From Methanocella paludicola SANAE (GTDB taxonomy: Archaea; Halobacteriota; Methanocellia; Methanocellales; Methanocellaceae): 64,000 nt of DNA. Position 1 is the first letter of the stretch. Each line of letters opens with the position of its first letter. A program made the position numbers and the translations under genes. Below, piece after piece: positions 1 to 8,741 of the stretch. The notes beneath the pieces were generated by a model that did not search any database, was not told the DNA's origin, and was given only the letters and a program-made list of their open reading frames with translations. The DNA is taken from NCBI RefSeq assembly GCF_000011005.1, contig NC_013665.1, forward strand, positions 1,054,001 through 1,118,000, given 5' to 3'.

Positions 1-120
1 CGCGGCGAGCCCTATAAGGATCCAGGTTTCCGTAAGGTAAAGTGCGCGAAGTGCGGCCTTGAACTCCTTACCGACATTAAGGATAAGACTTGCTGCTTCG
101 AGTGCGAGAAGTCCGGTTAA
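1..120 (+). CDS. C-terminal end of a small zinc-ribbon protein (5' truncated)
   Basis: The frame is open from the first base of the window to a TAA stop at 118-120, giving 39 residues. It contains CAKCG followed about 16 residues later by a Cys-Cys pair and FECEKSG, a pattern of paired cysteines typical of a small zinc ribbon. The start lies outside the window, so family and length cannot be judged. It is followed by an 83-base spacer with a promoter-like element for the next gene. Confidence 0.6.
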   Translation, partial: RGEPYKDPGFRKVKCAKCGLELLTDIKDKTCCFECEKSG

Positions 121-160
121 AAGGGCTTACGACGCTTCGTATTTTTATTTCACCCTTTTG

Positions 161-181
161 AAGTTACACAATCGTTAAATA
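161..181 (+). promoter_or_regulatory. Promoter/operator-like element shared with 2352-2372
   Basis: A 21-base stretch containing GTTACAC followed by ATCGTTAAATA matches the one at 2352-2372 in 20 of 21 positions. Its TTAAATA end is TATA-like and centred about 26 bases before the ATG at 204, so transcription would begin at or near the start codon (leaderless mRNA). The conserved part upstream of the TATA-like end could be a regulator site; a TrmB-family regulator is encoded at 1544-2323. That assignment is an inference. Confidence 0.5.
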
Positions 182-203
182 CGGCTGAATTTTAGTTCCT
201 ATT

Positions 204-965
204 ATGGCATTACCTTTGATCGTCGGGCCGCTATACATGCTTCTTGCCACGGCGATCGTGCTCGTATTGCTCTGGAAGAAGAGGATGAATGAGCAAATAG
301 CCATGGTCGTCCTCGCCGCCTCGCTGCTTGTGGCCGGTTTCTTGCAGTGGGGATTTCTGGATACGACGATTTACCTGCATCAGGTGCTGTGGGGGATCAT
401 CAACGGGGGCATCAACCCGCAGCAGGCCGTTAAGGTCGTGCTTATCCTCGGGACGTCTCTCATCGCAGGACGGCTCTTTTGCGGCTACATCTGCCCGCTT
501 GGCGTCGCTCAGGAGCTCGCCTCGAAAGTGGTGAAAAACCAGGCGCATATCGACGTTAAGATCTCTGAAAAGATCAGGGCCGCCTTCTTCATTGCATTCA
601 TCGTCCTCGGCATAGGGCTGGCCACCGTCGTCTCCTTCAATCCGTTCAGCCTCGTCTCGCCCTGGCTGGACACGTTCAAGCTATTGGCGCTCGTGGTCGT
701 GGCGGCTGCGGGCATATTCGTTTACCGTCCCTACTGTACGCTGCTCTGCCCGTTCGGCTTCCTCATGAACCTGACGTCCCGGGTCAGCCTGCTGAAGCTC
801 AAGATCAACGAGAACTGTATCGACTGCGGGGCATGCTCGAGGAAGTGCCCCGCGGGCCAGGCACAAAAAGGCAGCGCCATGGCCGAGTGTTATTTGTGCG
901 GGCGGTGCCTGAAGGCGTGCAAGAAGGATGCGATCAGATACGGGATGCCAAAATTAATAAAATAA
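204..965 (+). CDS. NapH/YccM-like membrane ferredoxin (4Fe-4S binding)
   Basis: This 253-residue protein has about five hydrophobic segments (about 1-24, 32-51, 78-100, 122-145 and 158-175). It has the paired CGYICPLG and CTLLCPFG motifs of the NapH/CcoG membrane electron-carrier family. Two ferredoxin motifs follow at the C-terminus, CIDCGACSRKCP and CYLCGRCLKACK, enough for two [4Fe-4S] clusters. Such proteins pass electrons across or along the membrane to redox partners. No partner oxidoreductase is adjacent, so its substrate is unknown. The ATG at 204 sits about 26 bases after a TATA-like box, suggesting a leaderless message. It shares its upstream element with the heavy-metal ATPase at 2415-4517. 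Confidence 0.85.
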   Translation: MALPLIVGPLYMLLATAIVLVLLWKKRMNEQIAMVVLAASLLVAGFLQWGFLDTTIYLHQVLWGIINGGINPQQAVKVVLILGTSLIAGRLFCGYICPLGVAQELASKVVKNQAHIDVKISEKIRAAFFIAFIVLGIGLATVVSFNPFSLVSPWLDTFKLLALVVVAAAGIFVYRPYCTLLCPFGFLMNLTSRVSLLKLKINENCIDCGACSRKCPAGQAQKGSAMAECYLCGRCLKACKKDAIRYGMPKLIK

Positions 966-1023
966 ATACAACTGATTGGTATGTCGCTCTTCGGTTGTGC
1001 CGGTTACTTGTGGAGTGGGCGCC

Positions 1024-1331
1024 TCCGGTCGGTATCACGAAAACACGAATTTATTTTATATCCCACGTAAGGCTCGAAATGCACAAAGGTACATGCTTTG
1101 TGGTTTAAAACACGAAACAACCTCTCTAAAAGACGAACCTCTCGAAAGGATTGAAACACGAGAAAAAGCATAACCATTGGAGTTCATGCCGTCTCTTGTG
1201 TTTCTATCCTTTAGTGTTTTGGAGCCCTTAGGGAGGTTGTTTCGTGTTTTGAACGCCCGGCATGAGCTTGGTGATTTTGTGTCTTACGTGGGATATAAAA
1301 AGTCTTTTGTGGTTTCGTGATACCGACCGGA
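1024..1331. repeat. Long imperfect inverted repeat (CACGAA family, copy 1)
   Basis: The intergenic stretch 966-1543 holds no convincing gene. Within it, TCCGGTCGGTATCACGAAA at 1024-1042 is perfectly inverted at 1313-1331. Inner matching arms include TATATCCCACGTAAG against CTTACGTGGGATATA, and an 18-base arm beginning AAAACACGAAACAACC. The turn lies near 1170-1190. The outer GGTCGGTATCACGAA word recurs at 50.2 kb, so this is a repeat family rather than a terminator. No transposase or target duplication is evident. Confidence 0.85.
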
Positions 1332-1543
1332 GGGATGTACGTAAGTCGCTACGAGGGATATAGGTTTAATACGTGAATATGGATTGCCTAGCTCACATTT
1401 TACCCTGGCAAAGTGATGCAATATATATTACCGCTTATTCTAAACTCCTAACTATGAAAGTTACCGAAGCCAAGGGCGTCCCAATTCTTGGGGCTGGTCA
1501 TGAAGCTGCCCGGCCGACGGAGAGCACGAAAATTCTTTAATTA

Positions 1544-2323
1544 TTATTTTGCCGGCTCAGCCACATCCCACATCATGTTGAAATTACTCTGCATGAGTGA
1601 GGCGACTTCCTGGTTCGGCGTCCATATGGCGATGGCATTCTCCACGTCGGGCACGTCGTCGGTCACCTTCGAGAACATGATCAATATCTCCCGCCCATCG
1701 ATGACCACGAACTTGATGAACGGCGTCTTGTAGAGCCTGATCTCGGGCACCACGCCGGAAAGCGCTTCAACAAGGTCAATGTCTCTGTCTTTAAGCTCGA
1801 TGCTGGGCCGGGTAATGATACGGATGGTGACTCCCCTCTTGCGTGCCCGTTCCATCTGCTTCTTGATGCGGTCGATCTCGCCCTCGGAATACAATGCGCC
1901 CAGCAGCACGATATCGTGCTTTGCCCTGGCCATCATGTCCGAGATGCGCTCAGAAATGTTGTCCATGCCCCGGATGAGCCAGACCTTTGGGGACTCTTTA
2001 TCGATATGCCTCTCATAGATAGACGAAAGCTCGGCGGAGGCGTATTCCACGTCCGAAAAAAGTAGCGCCTTGCGCTCCTCGATGGACTCCTTCGGCCGCC
2101 GTGGCTTATACTTTAAGGGCCGCCCTCTTTCCACGCTCGCCCAGCCTTCCTCTTCCAGCCTCTTCAGCACCTCATAGATCTTCGACCTGGGTATGTCCGC
2201 CTCTTTCGCGATATCGCCTGGCGACGACGGGCCCATGGCGACGAGCGCGGCATAAGCCTTAGAGCCATAATATGTCAAACCCATACGCTGAAGAGTAGAG
2301 AGCACTTTCTCATCGAGAAGCAT
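1544..2323 (-). CDS. TrmB-family transcriptional regulator
   Basis: The 259-residue protein starts with a winged helix-turn-helix of the TrmB type (about residues 8-75). Recognisable words there are LTYYGSKAYAALV, GDIAKEADIPRSKIYEVLKR and GRPLKYKP. The C-terminal half (about 110-255) resembles the phospholipase D-like fold of TrmB-type effector domains. TrmB proteins sense sugars or other small molecules and act as archaeal repressors or activators. It is divergent from the metallochaperone/P-type ATPase pair, with 91 bases between start codons, and the shared 21-base element lies in that gap. Control of that operon and of the gene at 204 is plausible but unproven. Confidence 0.85.
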   Translation of the reverse strand: MLLDEKVLSTLQRMGLTYYGSKAYAALVAMGPSSPGDIAKEADIPRSKIYEVLKRLEEEGWASVERGRPLKYKPRRPKESIEERKALLFSDVEYASAELSSIYERHIDKESPKVWLIRGMDNISERISDMMARAKHDIVLLGALYSEGEIDRIKKQMERARKRGVTIRIITRPSIELKDRDIDLVEALSGVVPEIRLYKTPFIKFVVIDGREILIMFSKVTDDVPDVENAIAIWTPNQEVASLMQSNFNMMWDVAEPAK

Positions 2324-2351
2324 AATATGATTTCACCATATTACCTGATAA

Positions 2352-2372
2352 AAGTTACACTATCGTTAAATA
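2352..2372 (+). promoter_or_regulatory. Promoter/operator-like element upstream of the metal ATPase operon
   Basis: This is the second copy of the element at 161-181, differing at one base. Its TTAAATA end would act as the TATA box for the gene at 2415, placing the transcript start near 2395. That leaves a short leader with the ribosome-binding sequence AAGGTGA at 2405-2411. The element also lies 29 bases before the start codon of the divergent regulator. Confidence 0.5.
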
Positions 2373-2414
2373 GGTTCGTGGATATACGTAATTTAATCGG
2401 AACAAGGTGACACT

Positions 2415-2654
2415 ATGGAAGGGAAAGAGCAAAAGAAAGTCGTATTGCTGCTGGACGGCCTGAGCTGCCCGGACTGCGCCGCCAAGATCGGCGCCGTGCT
2501 CAAGAACAGTAAGGGGGTTTCAGGCGTTGAGGTCCTTTACATGGCGAGCAAGGTCAAGGTGGACTACGACCCGGCCGTCACGAACGTCGAGAACTTTGTC
2601 AGCCTGATCGAGAAACTTGGCTATGGAGTGAAAAGCACTAAGCCTCTGAACTGA
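2415..2654 (+). CDS. Heavy-metal-associated (HMA) domain metallochaperone
   Basis: This 79-residue protein is a single HMA fold. It has the metal-binding loop GLSCPDCAAKIG near residues 14-25, and ends with VENFVSLIEKLGYGV, as in CopZ and the N-terminal domains of ZntA/CadA. The two cysteines bind a soft metal ion for delivery. It lies 6 bases before the P1B-type ATPase gene, so it probably acts as the separated N-terminal metal-binding domain of that pump. An AAGGTGA ribosome-binding site precedes the ATG. The metal cannot be read from the sequence. Confidence 0.9.
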   Translation: MEGKEQKKVVLLLDGLSCPDCAAKIGAVLKNSKGVSGVEVLYMASKVKVDYDPAVTNVENFVSLIEKLGYGVKSTKPLN

Positions 2655-2660
2655 TAGCTT

Positions 2661-4517
2661 ATGGCTTTCAACCTTAAGAAGTTTTACCGGAAGAATTCAA
2701 AGCTCATCATCACGGTAGCCTCGGGTATCTTGCTTATCCTGGCTTTTATTGCTGGCGAGCTGAAGTACACGGACGTCAGTAATGCCCTGTGGATACTGGC
2801 CGCCATAGTGGGCGGCTACGAGATCGCTAAAAGCGCCATCACGCAGCTACGGTATAAAGTGCTGGGTATCCAGGCGCTCGTCACTATCGCTGCAATCGGG
2901 GCCATCCTCATCGGCGAATACTGGGAAGCTGCCGTCGTGGTGTTCTTGTTCACGTTCGGCGGTTACCTCGAAGCACTGACGATCGACCGGACCAGGAACG
3001 CCTTACGGGCCATTATGAGCCTAACGCCTGTAACGGCGTCCGTAAGAAGGGACGGCGACATCGTCGTTGTCCCGCCCGAAGAAGTGAAGCCTGGCGAAGT
3101 GGTCGTTATCAAGCCTGGCGAGAAAATACCTGTGGACGGCAGGGTAATTAAGGGCGAAGCCCAGGTCAATCAGGCCTCCATCACAGGCGAGTCTGTGCCT
3201 GTTGGAAAGAGCCCCGGCGACCACGTGTTCAGCGGCACAGTCAACGAGGTCGGGCTCATCGACGTTGAAACAGAGCGGAGCGGCGAGGATACCACCCTTG
3301 CCCGGATCATCGCTCTCGTCGAGGAGGCCCAGGAGCAGCGGGCGCCCACGCAGCAGCTCATCGAGCGCTTCGCCAAGTATTATACCCCTGCTATCATCGT
3401 TCTTTCGATCATCGTCTTTCTCTGGACAAGGGACCCGCTGGTCTCGCTGACCCTTCTGGTCATCTCGTGTCCGGGCGCCCTCGTGATCTCAACACCCATT
3501 GCGGTCGTATCGGGAATTGGCAACGCGGCCGGCCACGGTGTCCTCATCAAGGGCGGGGCCCACCTCGAAAAAGCCGGGCGTATGAGCATCGTGGCCCTGG
3601 ATAAGACAGGCACGCTTACGAAGGGCGAGCTCGAAGTAGTAAACGTAAAGGCATTCTTGGGCACCCCCGAGGAAGCCATCTTCAAGGCCGCAATCGCCGA
3701 GAAGATGTCCGAGCACCACCTGGGCAGGGCCATCCTGAAAAAAGTGCCTGCAGGAGTCGCCATCCCTGACCCGTCGGATTTCAAGGTACTGCCCGGCAAA
3801 GGAGTCATCGCGACGGACGGCGGCAGGAAGCTCGTCGTAGGTAACCGAAGGCTCCTAGCCGATAACCAGTTCAGCCTCTCGCCGGAAGAGGAGGCATATG
3901 TTAGAGCCGAAGAGGAAAAAGGCAGCACCGCCATATTTCTCATCGAGGACAGCCGCCTGATCGCGGTCATATCGCTGGCCGACATGGTCCGGGAAGAGGC
4001 TAAAGAGCTAGTTGCAGGCCTAAAAAAGGCCGGCATAAAGAAAGTCGTCATGCTCACGGGAGATAACGAGCGCACGGCAAAGGCCATCGCCACACGCCTC
4101 GGCATCGACGAGTACCGGGCCGAGCTACTACCCGAAAACAAGGTCGAAGCCATCAAAGAGCTAAAGAAGGAGGGCGTGGTGGCCATGGTGGGCGACGGCA
4201 TCAACGATGCCCCGGCCATGGCGGCCGCGGACATAGGCATAGCCATGGGAGCGGCAGGAACGGACGTCGCCATAGAAACGGCGGACATCGCGCTCATGTC
4301 CGACAGCCTGGACCGCATAGCCTACTCGGTAGGCCTCAGCCGCAAGACCCTGGGCGTCATCATGCAAAACACGGCGTTCTCCGTGCTGGTCGTCCTGCTC
4401 CTCGTCTTCGGCGTGCTGCTCAAGACGGTCGTACTGGCATCGGGCATGTTCATACACGAGGCCAGCATATTCATCGTAATACTCAACGGCATGCGGCTAC
4501 TCAGGTACAAGGGCTAA
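2661..4517 (+). CDS. P1B-type heavy-metal-translocating ATPase
   Basis: The 618-residue protein has the P-type ATPase hallmarks in order. TGES is near residue 174, DKTGTLTKG near 313 (phosphorylated Asp), MLTGDN near 465, and MVGDGINDAP near 510. It has hydrophobic segments before, between and after the catalytic domains. The transmembrane metal motif is SCPGALV near 269, CPG rather than the usual CPC of Cu, Zn or Cd pumps. The ATP-site signature reads SEHHLGRAI rather than the usual SEHPLARAI, replacing the proline of the HP dipeptide. The N-terminal HMA domain is encoded separately just upstream. It probably exports a divalent or soft metal; specificity is uncertain because of the CPG motif. 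Confidence 0.92.
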   Translation: MAFNLKKFYRKNSKLIITVASGILLILAFIAGELKYTDVSNALWILAAIVGGYEIAKSAITQLRYKVLGIQALVTIAAIGAILIGEYWEAAVVVFLFTFGGYLEALTIDRTRNALRAIMSLTPVTASVRRDGDIVVVPPEEVKPGEVVVIKPGEKIPVDGRVIKGEAQVNQASITGESVPVGKSPGDHVFSGTVNEVGLIDVETERSGEDTTLARIIALVEEAQEQRAPTQQLIERFAKYYTPAIIVLSIIVFLWTRDPLVSLTLLVISCPGALVISTPIAVVSGIGNAAGHGVLIKGGAHLEKAGRMSIVALDKTGTLTKGELEVVNVKAFLGTPEEAIFKAAIAEKMSEHHLGRAILKKVPAGVAIPDPSDFKVLPGKGVIATDGGRKLVVGNRRLLADNQFSLSPEEEAYVRAEEEKGSTAIFLIEDSRLIAVISLADMVREEAKELVAGLKKAGIKKVVMLTGDNERTAKAIATRLGIDEYRAELLPENKVEAIKELKKEGVVAMVGDGINDAPAMAAADIGIAMGAAGTDVAIETADIALMSDSLDRIAYSVGLSRKTLGVIMQNTAFSVLVVLLLVFGVLLKTVVLASGMFIHEASIFIVILNGMRLLRYKG

Positions 4518-4601
4518 AAAAATTAACAATGTTAACTCGAACATTCCCGCCTGCTAGACAGGTTTTATTAACCATGAAGTAATATTATTTTGTTCAGAGA
4601 A

Positions 4602-5438
4602 ATGAGGACTGCCATCGTATTTGACAGCGCCGGGACGCTGCTTAAGGTGTATCGCGTAGCCCGTGACGTGAGCTATGGGTGTATCATCGAGAACGTAGTC
4701 TCGACCAACATGATCAGCAAGGGCCGCGGCTGCGCGCTCATCGCCCTCCGGGCCGACTCGGTCGATTTCCTGGACGGTGCCGACCCGGGCATGAAGATCT
4801 CCGACTACATGGCCCATGCCGACATGGGCTTCGATATCATCTGCCGTGGGCTGAAGTGCACGCACGACCGGATAAGCGATGCGATCGCGAAGGACAGCGG
4901 GGCCACCATGGGCGACCTGAAACAAGCGATAGAGGCGGTTAAGCTTAAGTGTAAAGATATATATTATTTGAATATAGGGCTTGTCGTGGACGTGCCTAAC
5001 GGCACGATACCCTACGTGCTCGCCACTGGCGGCCGCTTATTCCCTGGCGTTAAGGGCATGGTCCGAAGGCTCATGGCATCGGGCGCTGACATTTATATCG
5101 CTTCCGGGGATAATCGCCGGTCCCTGTCGACGCTCGCCATGGACCTGGGCATTCCGGAGGGCAATGTCTTTGATGCCGTGTCGCCCGAAGGCAAGAAGGA
5201 AGTCGTCGAAAGCCTTAAAAAGCGGTACGGCCGGGTCATCATGGCCGGCGACGGCGTGAACGATTACCTGGCACTCCAGGCCGCAGATACGGGCATCCTT
5301 TCCCTGCAGCAGGAGGGAATGAGGCCCGACCTGCTATTCGAGGCAAGCGACGTCATCGTCGACGATATTCTCGAAGTCGAGAGCGTCGTTGCGGAAAGTT
5401 TACATACGAGCAACCAAAGAGAAGAACCGGAAAAATGA
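4602..5438 (+). CDS. HAD-superfamily phosphatase, P-type-ATPase-like soluble form
   Basis: The 278-residue protein has HAD motif I as VFDSAGTL near the N-terminus, motif II IYIASGDN, a Lys-rich motif III (GKKEVVESLKK) and motif IV VIMAGDGVNDYLAL. It is therefore a full-length soluble HAD enzyme. The second acidic residue of motif I (DxD) is Ala here, as in phosphonatase-type DxA motifs, so ordinary phosphatase chemistry is not guaranteed. An in-frame TTG lies at 4590, but the ATG at 4602 gives the usual N-terminus MRTAIVFDS. It lies 44 bases before atwA in the same direction and may be co-transcribed with it. A role in MCR activation is only a context guess. Confidence 0.8.
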   Translation: MRTAIVFDSAGTLLKVYRVARDVSYGCIIENVVSTNMISKGRGCALIALRADSVDFLDGADPGMKISDYMAHADMGFDIICRGLKCTHDRISDAIAKDSGATMGDLKQAIEAVKLKCKDIYYLNIGLVVDVPNGTIPYVLATGGRLFPGVKGMVRRLMASGADIYIASGDNRRSLSTLAMDLGIPEGNVFDAVSPEGKKEVVESLKKRYGRVIMAGDGVNDYLALQAADTGILSLQQEGMRPDLLFEASDVIVDDILEVESVVAESLHTSNQREEPEK

Positions 5439-5482
5439 GGACAGCGAATTTACATTCATCATTCAATGCGGAGGGACAGTAA

Positions 5483-7087
5483 TTGACGGTATTTATCGAA
5501 GTCAAGGACCTAAACGTGAAATACGGGGACAAGCACGTCCTTAAGAACGTGAACTTGACTATTGAAGAGGGAGAGACAGTCGGCATCATCGGAAGGAGCG
5601 GTGCCGGAAAGACGATCCTGTTACATGTGATCAGGGGCCTCGACGAGGACATCCCCGCCTCGGGCAAGGTCGTTTTCCATACCGCCCGGTGCGAATCCTG
5701 TAACTTTGTGACCCCTCCCTCCGGGACCGGCAAGCCCTGCCCCAAATGCGGCGGCGCTATGAACGCGTGGGCCGTGGACATTCTCGATGCCGACGACGAC
5801 GCAAAAAGGCTCATTTCCCGCAGGGTAGCCATCATGATCCAGCGTACTTTTGCACTGTACGGTGACGATTCCGTCATCGAGAACGTCATGAAGGCGCTGA
5901 ACGACATCAACTATCCTCAGGCTAATCTCATCAACAGGGCAGCCGACCTCCTGGACCAGGTCAAGCTGTCCCACCGCATGATGCACATCGCCCGGGACCT
6001 GTCGGGGGGCGAAAAGCAGCGCGCCGTGCTGGCAAGGCAGCTCGCGAAGGAGCCCATGATGCTCCTGGCCGACGAGCCTACGGGCACGCTCGACCCGAAG
6101 ACCGCCAAGATCGTGCACCAGGGCATCAAGCAGGCAGCACAGGATTACAACATGACCGTGCTTATCACGTCGCACTTCCACGACGTCATCGAGGACCTGG
6201 CGACCAGGGCCGTGCTCCTGGAGGACGGCGAGATCAAGATGGTCGGCAAGCCTGAAGCGGTCATCGCCGAGTTCATGAAGTCCCAGAAGGCCGTCGAGAA
6301 GAAGGAGTACAAGGTGGGCGAGCCCATCATCCGGATCGAGAACCTCCAGAAGATCTATTTCTCGGTCGACCGTGGCGTCATAAAAGCGGTTAATAACTTA
6401 TCGTTCGATGTAAAGGAAGGCGAGGTCTTCGGCATTGTGGGCGTAAGCGGCGCAGGAAAGACGTCGCTCGCCAACATCATCACGGGCAACCTCGAGGAGG
6501 CTAATGGCGTTGTCGAGGTACGCATCGGGGACGACTGGATCAACATGCTCGAGCCCGGGTACTACGCAAGAGGCAGGGCGAAGCAGTATATAGGCCTGCT
6601 CCACCAGGAGTACGACCTGTACCCGCACCGCACCGTCGTGGACAACCTGACCGACGCCATCGGCCTGGACTTTCCCGCTGAGCTGGCCGAGCGTAAGGCC
6701 GTCCACACGCTCCAGATCGCCGGGTTCAACGAGCAGACAAGCCATGAAGTGCTGCCCAAATATCCGCACGAGCTCTCCGAAGGCGAAAGGCACCGGGTCG
6801 CGCTGGCCCAGGTACTCATCAGGGAGCCCCGGGTGGTCGTCCTGGACGAGCCCACGGGCACCATGGACCCATTCACCAAGAGGGACGTCGCCAACTCCAT
6901 CCTCTCCTCGAGGGAGGAGATCAACGAGACCTTCATGATCGTCTCGCACGACATGGAGTTCGTGCGCATGGTGTGCGACCGGGTCATGCTCATGAGGGCG
7001 GGCAAGATCGTAGCTATCGGCGACGTGGATACCGTACTCGAAAAGGTTACGGAGCAGGAACGCGAGATCATGGCCAAGGGGCCATGA
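5483..7087 (+). CDS. atwA: MCR activation component A2 (ABC-type ATPase)
   Basis: The 534-residue protein has two ABC ATPase domains. Walker A motifs are GRSGAGKT (37-44) and GVSGAGKT (about 320), and signatures are LSGGEKQR (about 173) and LSEGERHR (about 430). A zinc-ribbon insertion in the first domain carries Cys70, Cys73, Cys86 and Cys89. This layout is characteristic of component A2. A2 supplies ATP hydrolysis for reductive activation of the Ni(I) cofactor F430 in MCR. Work in Methanococcus maripaludis found A2 in a complex with McrC, Mmp3, Mmp7 and Mmp17. The start is TTG, supported by a GGAGG about 10 bases upstream and by the immediate N-terminal ABC strand. The marker-gene cluster follows directly. 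Confidence 0.95.
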   Translation: MTVFIEVKDLNVKYGDKHVLKNVNLTIEEGETVGIIGRSGAGKTILLHVIRGLDEDIPASGKVVFHTARCESCNFVTPPSGTGKPCPKCGGAMNAWAVDILDADDDAKRLISRRVAIMIQRTFALYGDDSVIENVMKALNDINYPQANLINRAADLLDQVKLSHRMMHIARDLSGGEKQRAVLARQLAKEPMMLLADEPTGTLDPKTAKIVHQGIKQAAQDYNMTVLITSHFHDVIEDLATRAVLLEDGEIKMVGKPEAVIAEFMKSQKAVEKKEYKVGEPIIRIENLQKIYFSVDRGVIKAVNNLSFDVKEGEVFGIVGVSGAGKTSLANIITGNLEEANGVVEVRIGDDWINMLEPGYYARGRAKQYIGLLHQEYDLYPHRTVVDNLTDAIGLDFPAELAERKAVHTLQIAGFNEQTSHEVLPKYPHELSEGERHRVALAQVLIREPRVVVLDEPTGTMDPFTKRDVANSILSSREEINETFMIVSHDMEFVRMVCDRVMLMRAGKIVAIGDVDTVLEKVTEQEREIMAKGP

Positions 7088-7189
7088 TAATTATTTTTTA
7101 ACGGCTTGCGCCGGCCAGTTTTCCTTTATATTAGGGCGCGGCATAGAAAGTATATCACATATAAGTGAAAAAAAGAGTTGAGAGGCAGA

Positions 7190-8740
7190 GTGAGCGTATT
7201 GGACAGGGCTAATGAACCGATCACGGTCCAGGTCAACGAGAAGAATGTATCGCTGCCCTATGGCTCGACGATAGCGGATGCGCTGTCAGCCGCCGGATAC
7301 CTCCATATGGAGAATACGGTCATCGGCATCGTGGCCGGCAGGGAAGAGACACGCAAGGAAGTGGCCACCGAGTTCCGCGTGTTCACCTCGAAGGGCGAGA
7401 TCAAGATCGAGCTCACCGGCGATTCCATGAAGAAGGCGTGGCTGGATAGCTACGGCCGCCTTGCAGGCCAAAAAGCCCGCTGGACGACGGGCCAGGCCAT
7501 CGCGTTCGGCCCCATATCCTCGAGCATCGAGGCCGCAAAAGGCGAAGCGGAGTACTCCCGCTGGGACGTTAGCTTCGGCACCGGGGGCTATGACGCGAAG
7601 AACACTTATTTCATCATCTCTAAAACTGACCATTCCTCGGACTACGGCGCGAGGGACGGCGGCGTGCTCGGGCGTGTGGTCTCGGGACGCAACATCCTGG
7701 CCAGCCTGGGCAACGACGACGTCATCAACAGCATCGAGCCGGTCATCAGGCTCGAATCGTTCGCCAATAAGATACTGACCGCCGAAACGGCGGTAAAGCT
7801 GGAGGATGGCATGGAGATCTACACGCAGGTGGAGATCGAGATGCTGCCGAAGGCCAAGGACGGCTCCGAGCACTTCTACGCGGCCGTAAAGAAGGGCTTT
7901 TTCAAGGTCGACTTCGCCGCCAGCTCGTTCATCTCTACGAACACCATGCTGGGCGAGCTCTGCCCGTACGAGAACTTTGCGGCCAGGAGCGAAGGCACCG
8001 TGAGCGTCCGGACGTCCGGAAAGGGCCGGGGACGCGTCTACATATCCAAGCAGGATATGACCTCTAACATTTATCATTCCATCGTGGGCCGCATCGTCCA
8101 CGGCCTCGAGCTGGTAAGGATGGCCGAGCCCGGCCAGAAAGTCGCCATAAAGACGGTACCCATGCGGATGAGCATGCTGGGCTATGACTTCGTGAAGGCG
8201 GGCCGGATACTTGACGGCGCCGGCATCAAGTACGAGAAGGCTGGCTACCTGGGCGAGGACGCGGTCATCGTCGACCAGTCTCCCAGGACGACCATGGAGA
8301 TCGTATCGACCGGCGCAGTGAAGCTTACTGCCATCCCGAGGAGCAACCTCATCGAGATCCAGCTATACGATGACGCGGCGCCCAACACGAGCGAGTACTT
8401 CCGGAAGGCGTCGGGCCTCAAGGAGAACCACGTGGGAGCGCTCCCCGTATACTTCAAGTATGAGGAGACAATGCTGTTCAAGGGCAAGCCCGTCGCCGTC
8501 GGCGACCTCATCCCGGAGAACAAGCCTGAGGGGGGCACGACGGTAAAGGCCGGAGAGATCGGCCTGACGAACACGGCCTCGAAGCATGAGGGCCTTATCG
8601 GCGTCCGGTTCAGCGATAACGACAAGTTCGGGCCCACCGGCGAAAAATACGACGCCACCAACATCGCCGGCCGTATCGTCAACCTGGAAAAGCTGAAGAA
8701 GATAAAAGAAAAAGATGTTGTCTATTTCATCGAGGTGTGA
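7190..8740 (+). CDS. mmp3: Methanogenesis marker protein 3 (Mmp3)
   Basis: This roughly 516-residue protein matches Mmp3 in length and in its place after A2 and before mmp6/5/15/17/7. The N-terminus (NVSLPYGSTIADALSAAGY) has a ubiquitin-like or ferredoxin-like beginning. The middle and C-terminus carry cyclophilin-like stretches such as LIEIQLYDDAAPNTSEYFRK. Mmp3 is part of the MCR activation complex characterised in M. maripaludis. The start is ambiguous: TTG at 7178 or GTG at 7190. I prefer GTG because GAGAGG lies just before it. The gene ends one base before mmp6 begins. Confidence 0.9.
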   Translation: MSVLDRANEPITVQVNEKNVSLPYGSTIADALSAAGYLHMENTVIGIVAGREETRKEVATEFRVFTSKGEIKIELTGDSMKKAWLDSYGRLAGQKARWTTGQAIAFGPISSSIEAAKGEAEYSRWDVSFGTGGYDAKNTYFIISKTDHSSDYGARDGGVLGRVVSGRNILASLGNDDVINSIEPVIRLESFANKILTAETAVKLEDGMEIYTQVEIEMLPKAKDGSEHFYAAVKKGFFKVDFAASSFISTNTMLGELCPYENFAARSEGTVSVRTSGKGRGRVYISKQDMTSNIYHSIVGRIVHGLELVRMAEPGQKVAIKTVPMRMSMLGYDFVKAGRILDGAGIKYEKAGYLGEDAVIVDQSPRTTMEIVSTGAVKLTAIPRSNLIEIQLYDDAAPNTSEYFRKASGLKENHVGALPVYFKYEETMLFKGKPVAVGDLIPENKPEGGTTVKAGEIGLTNTASKHEGLIGVRFSDNDKFGPTGEKYDATNIAGRIVNLEKLKKIKEKDVVYFIEV

Positions 8741-8741
8741 T

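Noticed and set aside
1488-1733. Plus-strand frame near the end of the TrmB gene
   Set aside because: It lies antisense to the TrmB coding region and has no recognisable features.
3380-4318. Long minus-strand open frame (312 codons) opposite the P-type ATPase
   Set aside because: It is Ser/Met/Thr-rich and mirrors codon bias of the true gene on the plus strand; no family resemblance.
7286-8101. Long minus-strand frame opposite mmp3
   Set aside because: Arg/His/Gly-rich shadow of a well-recognised marker gene.
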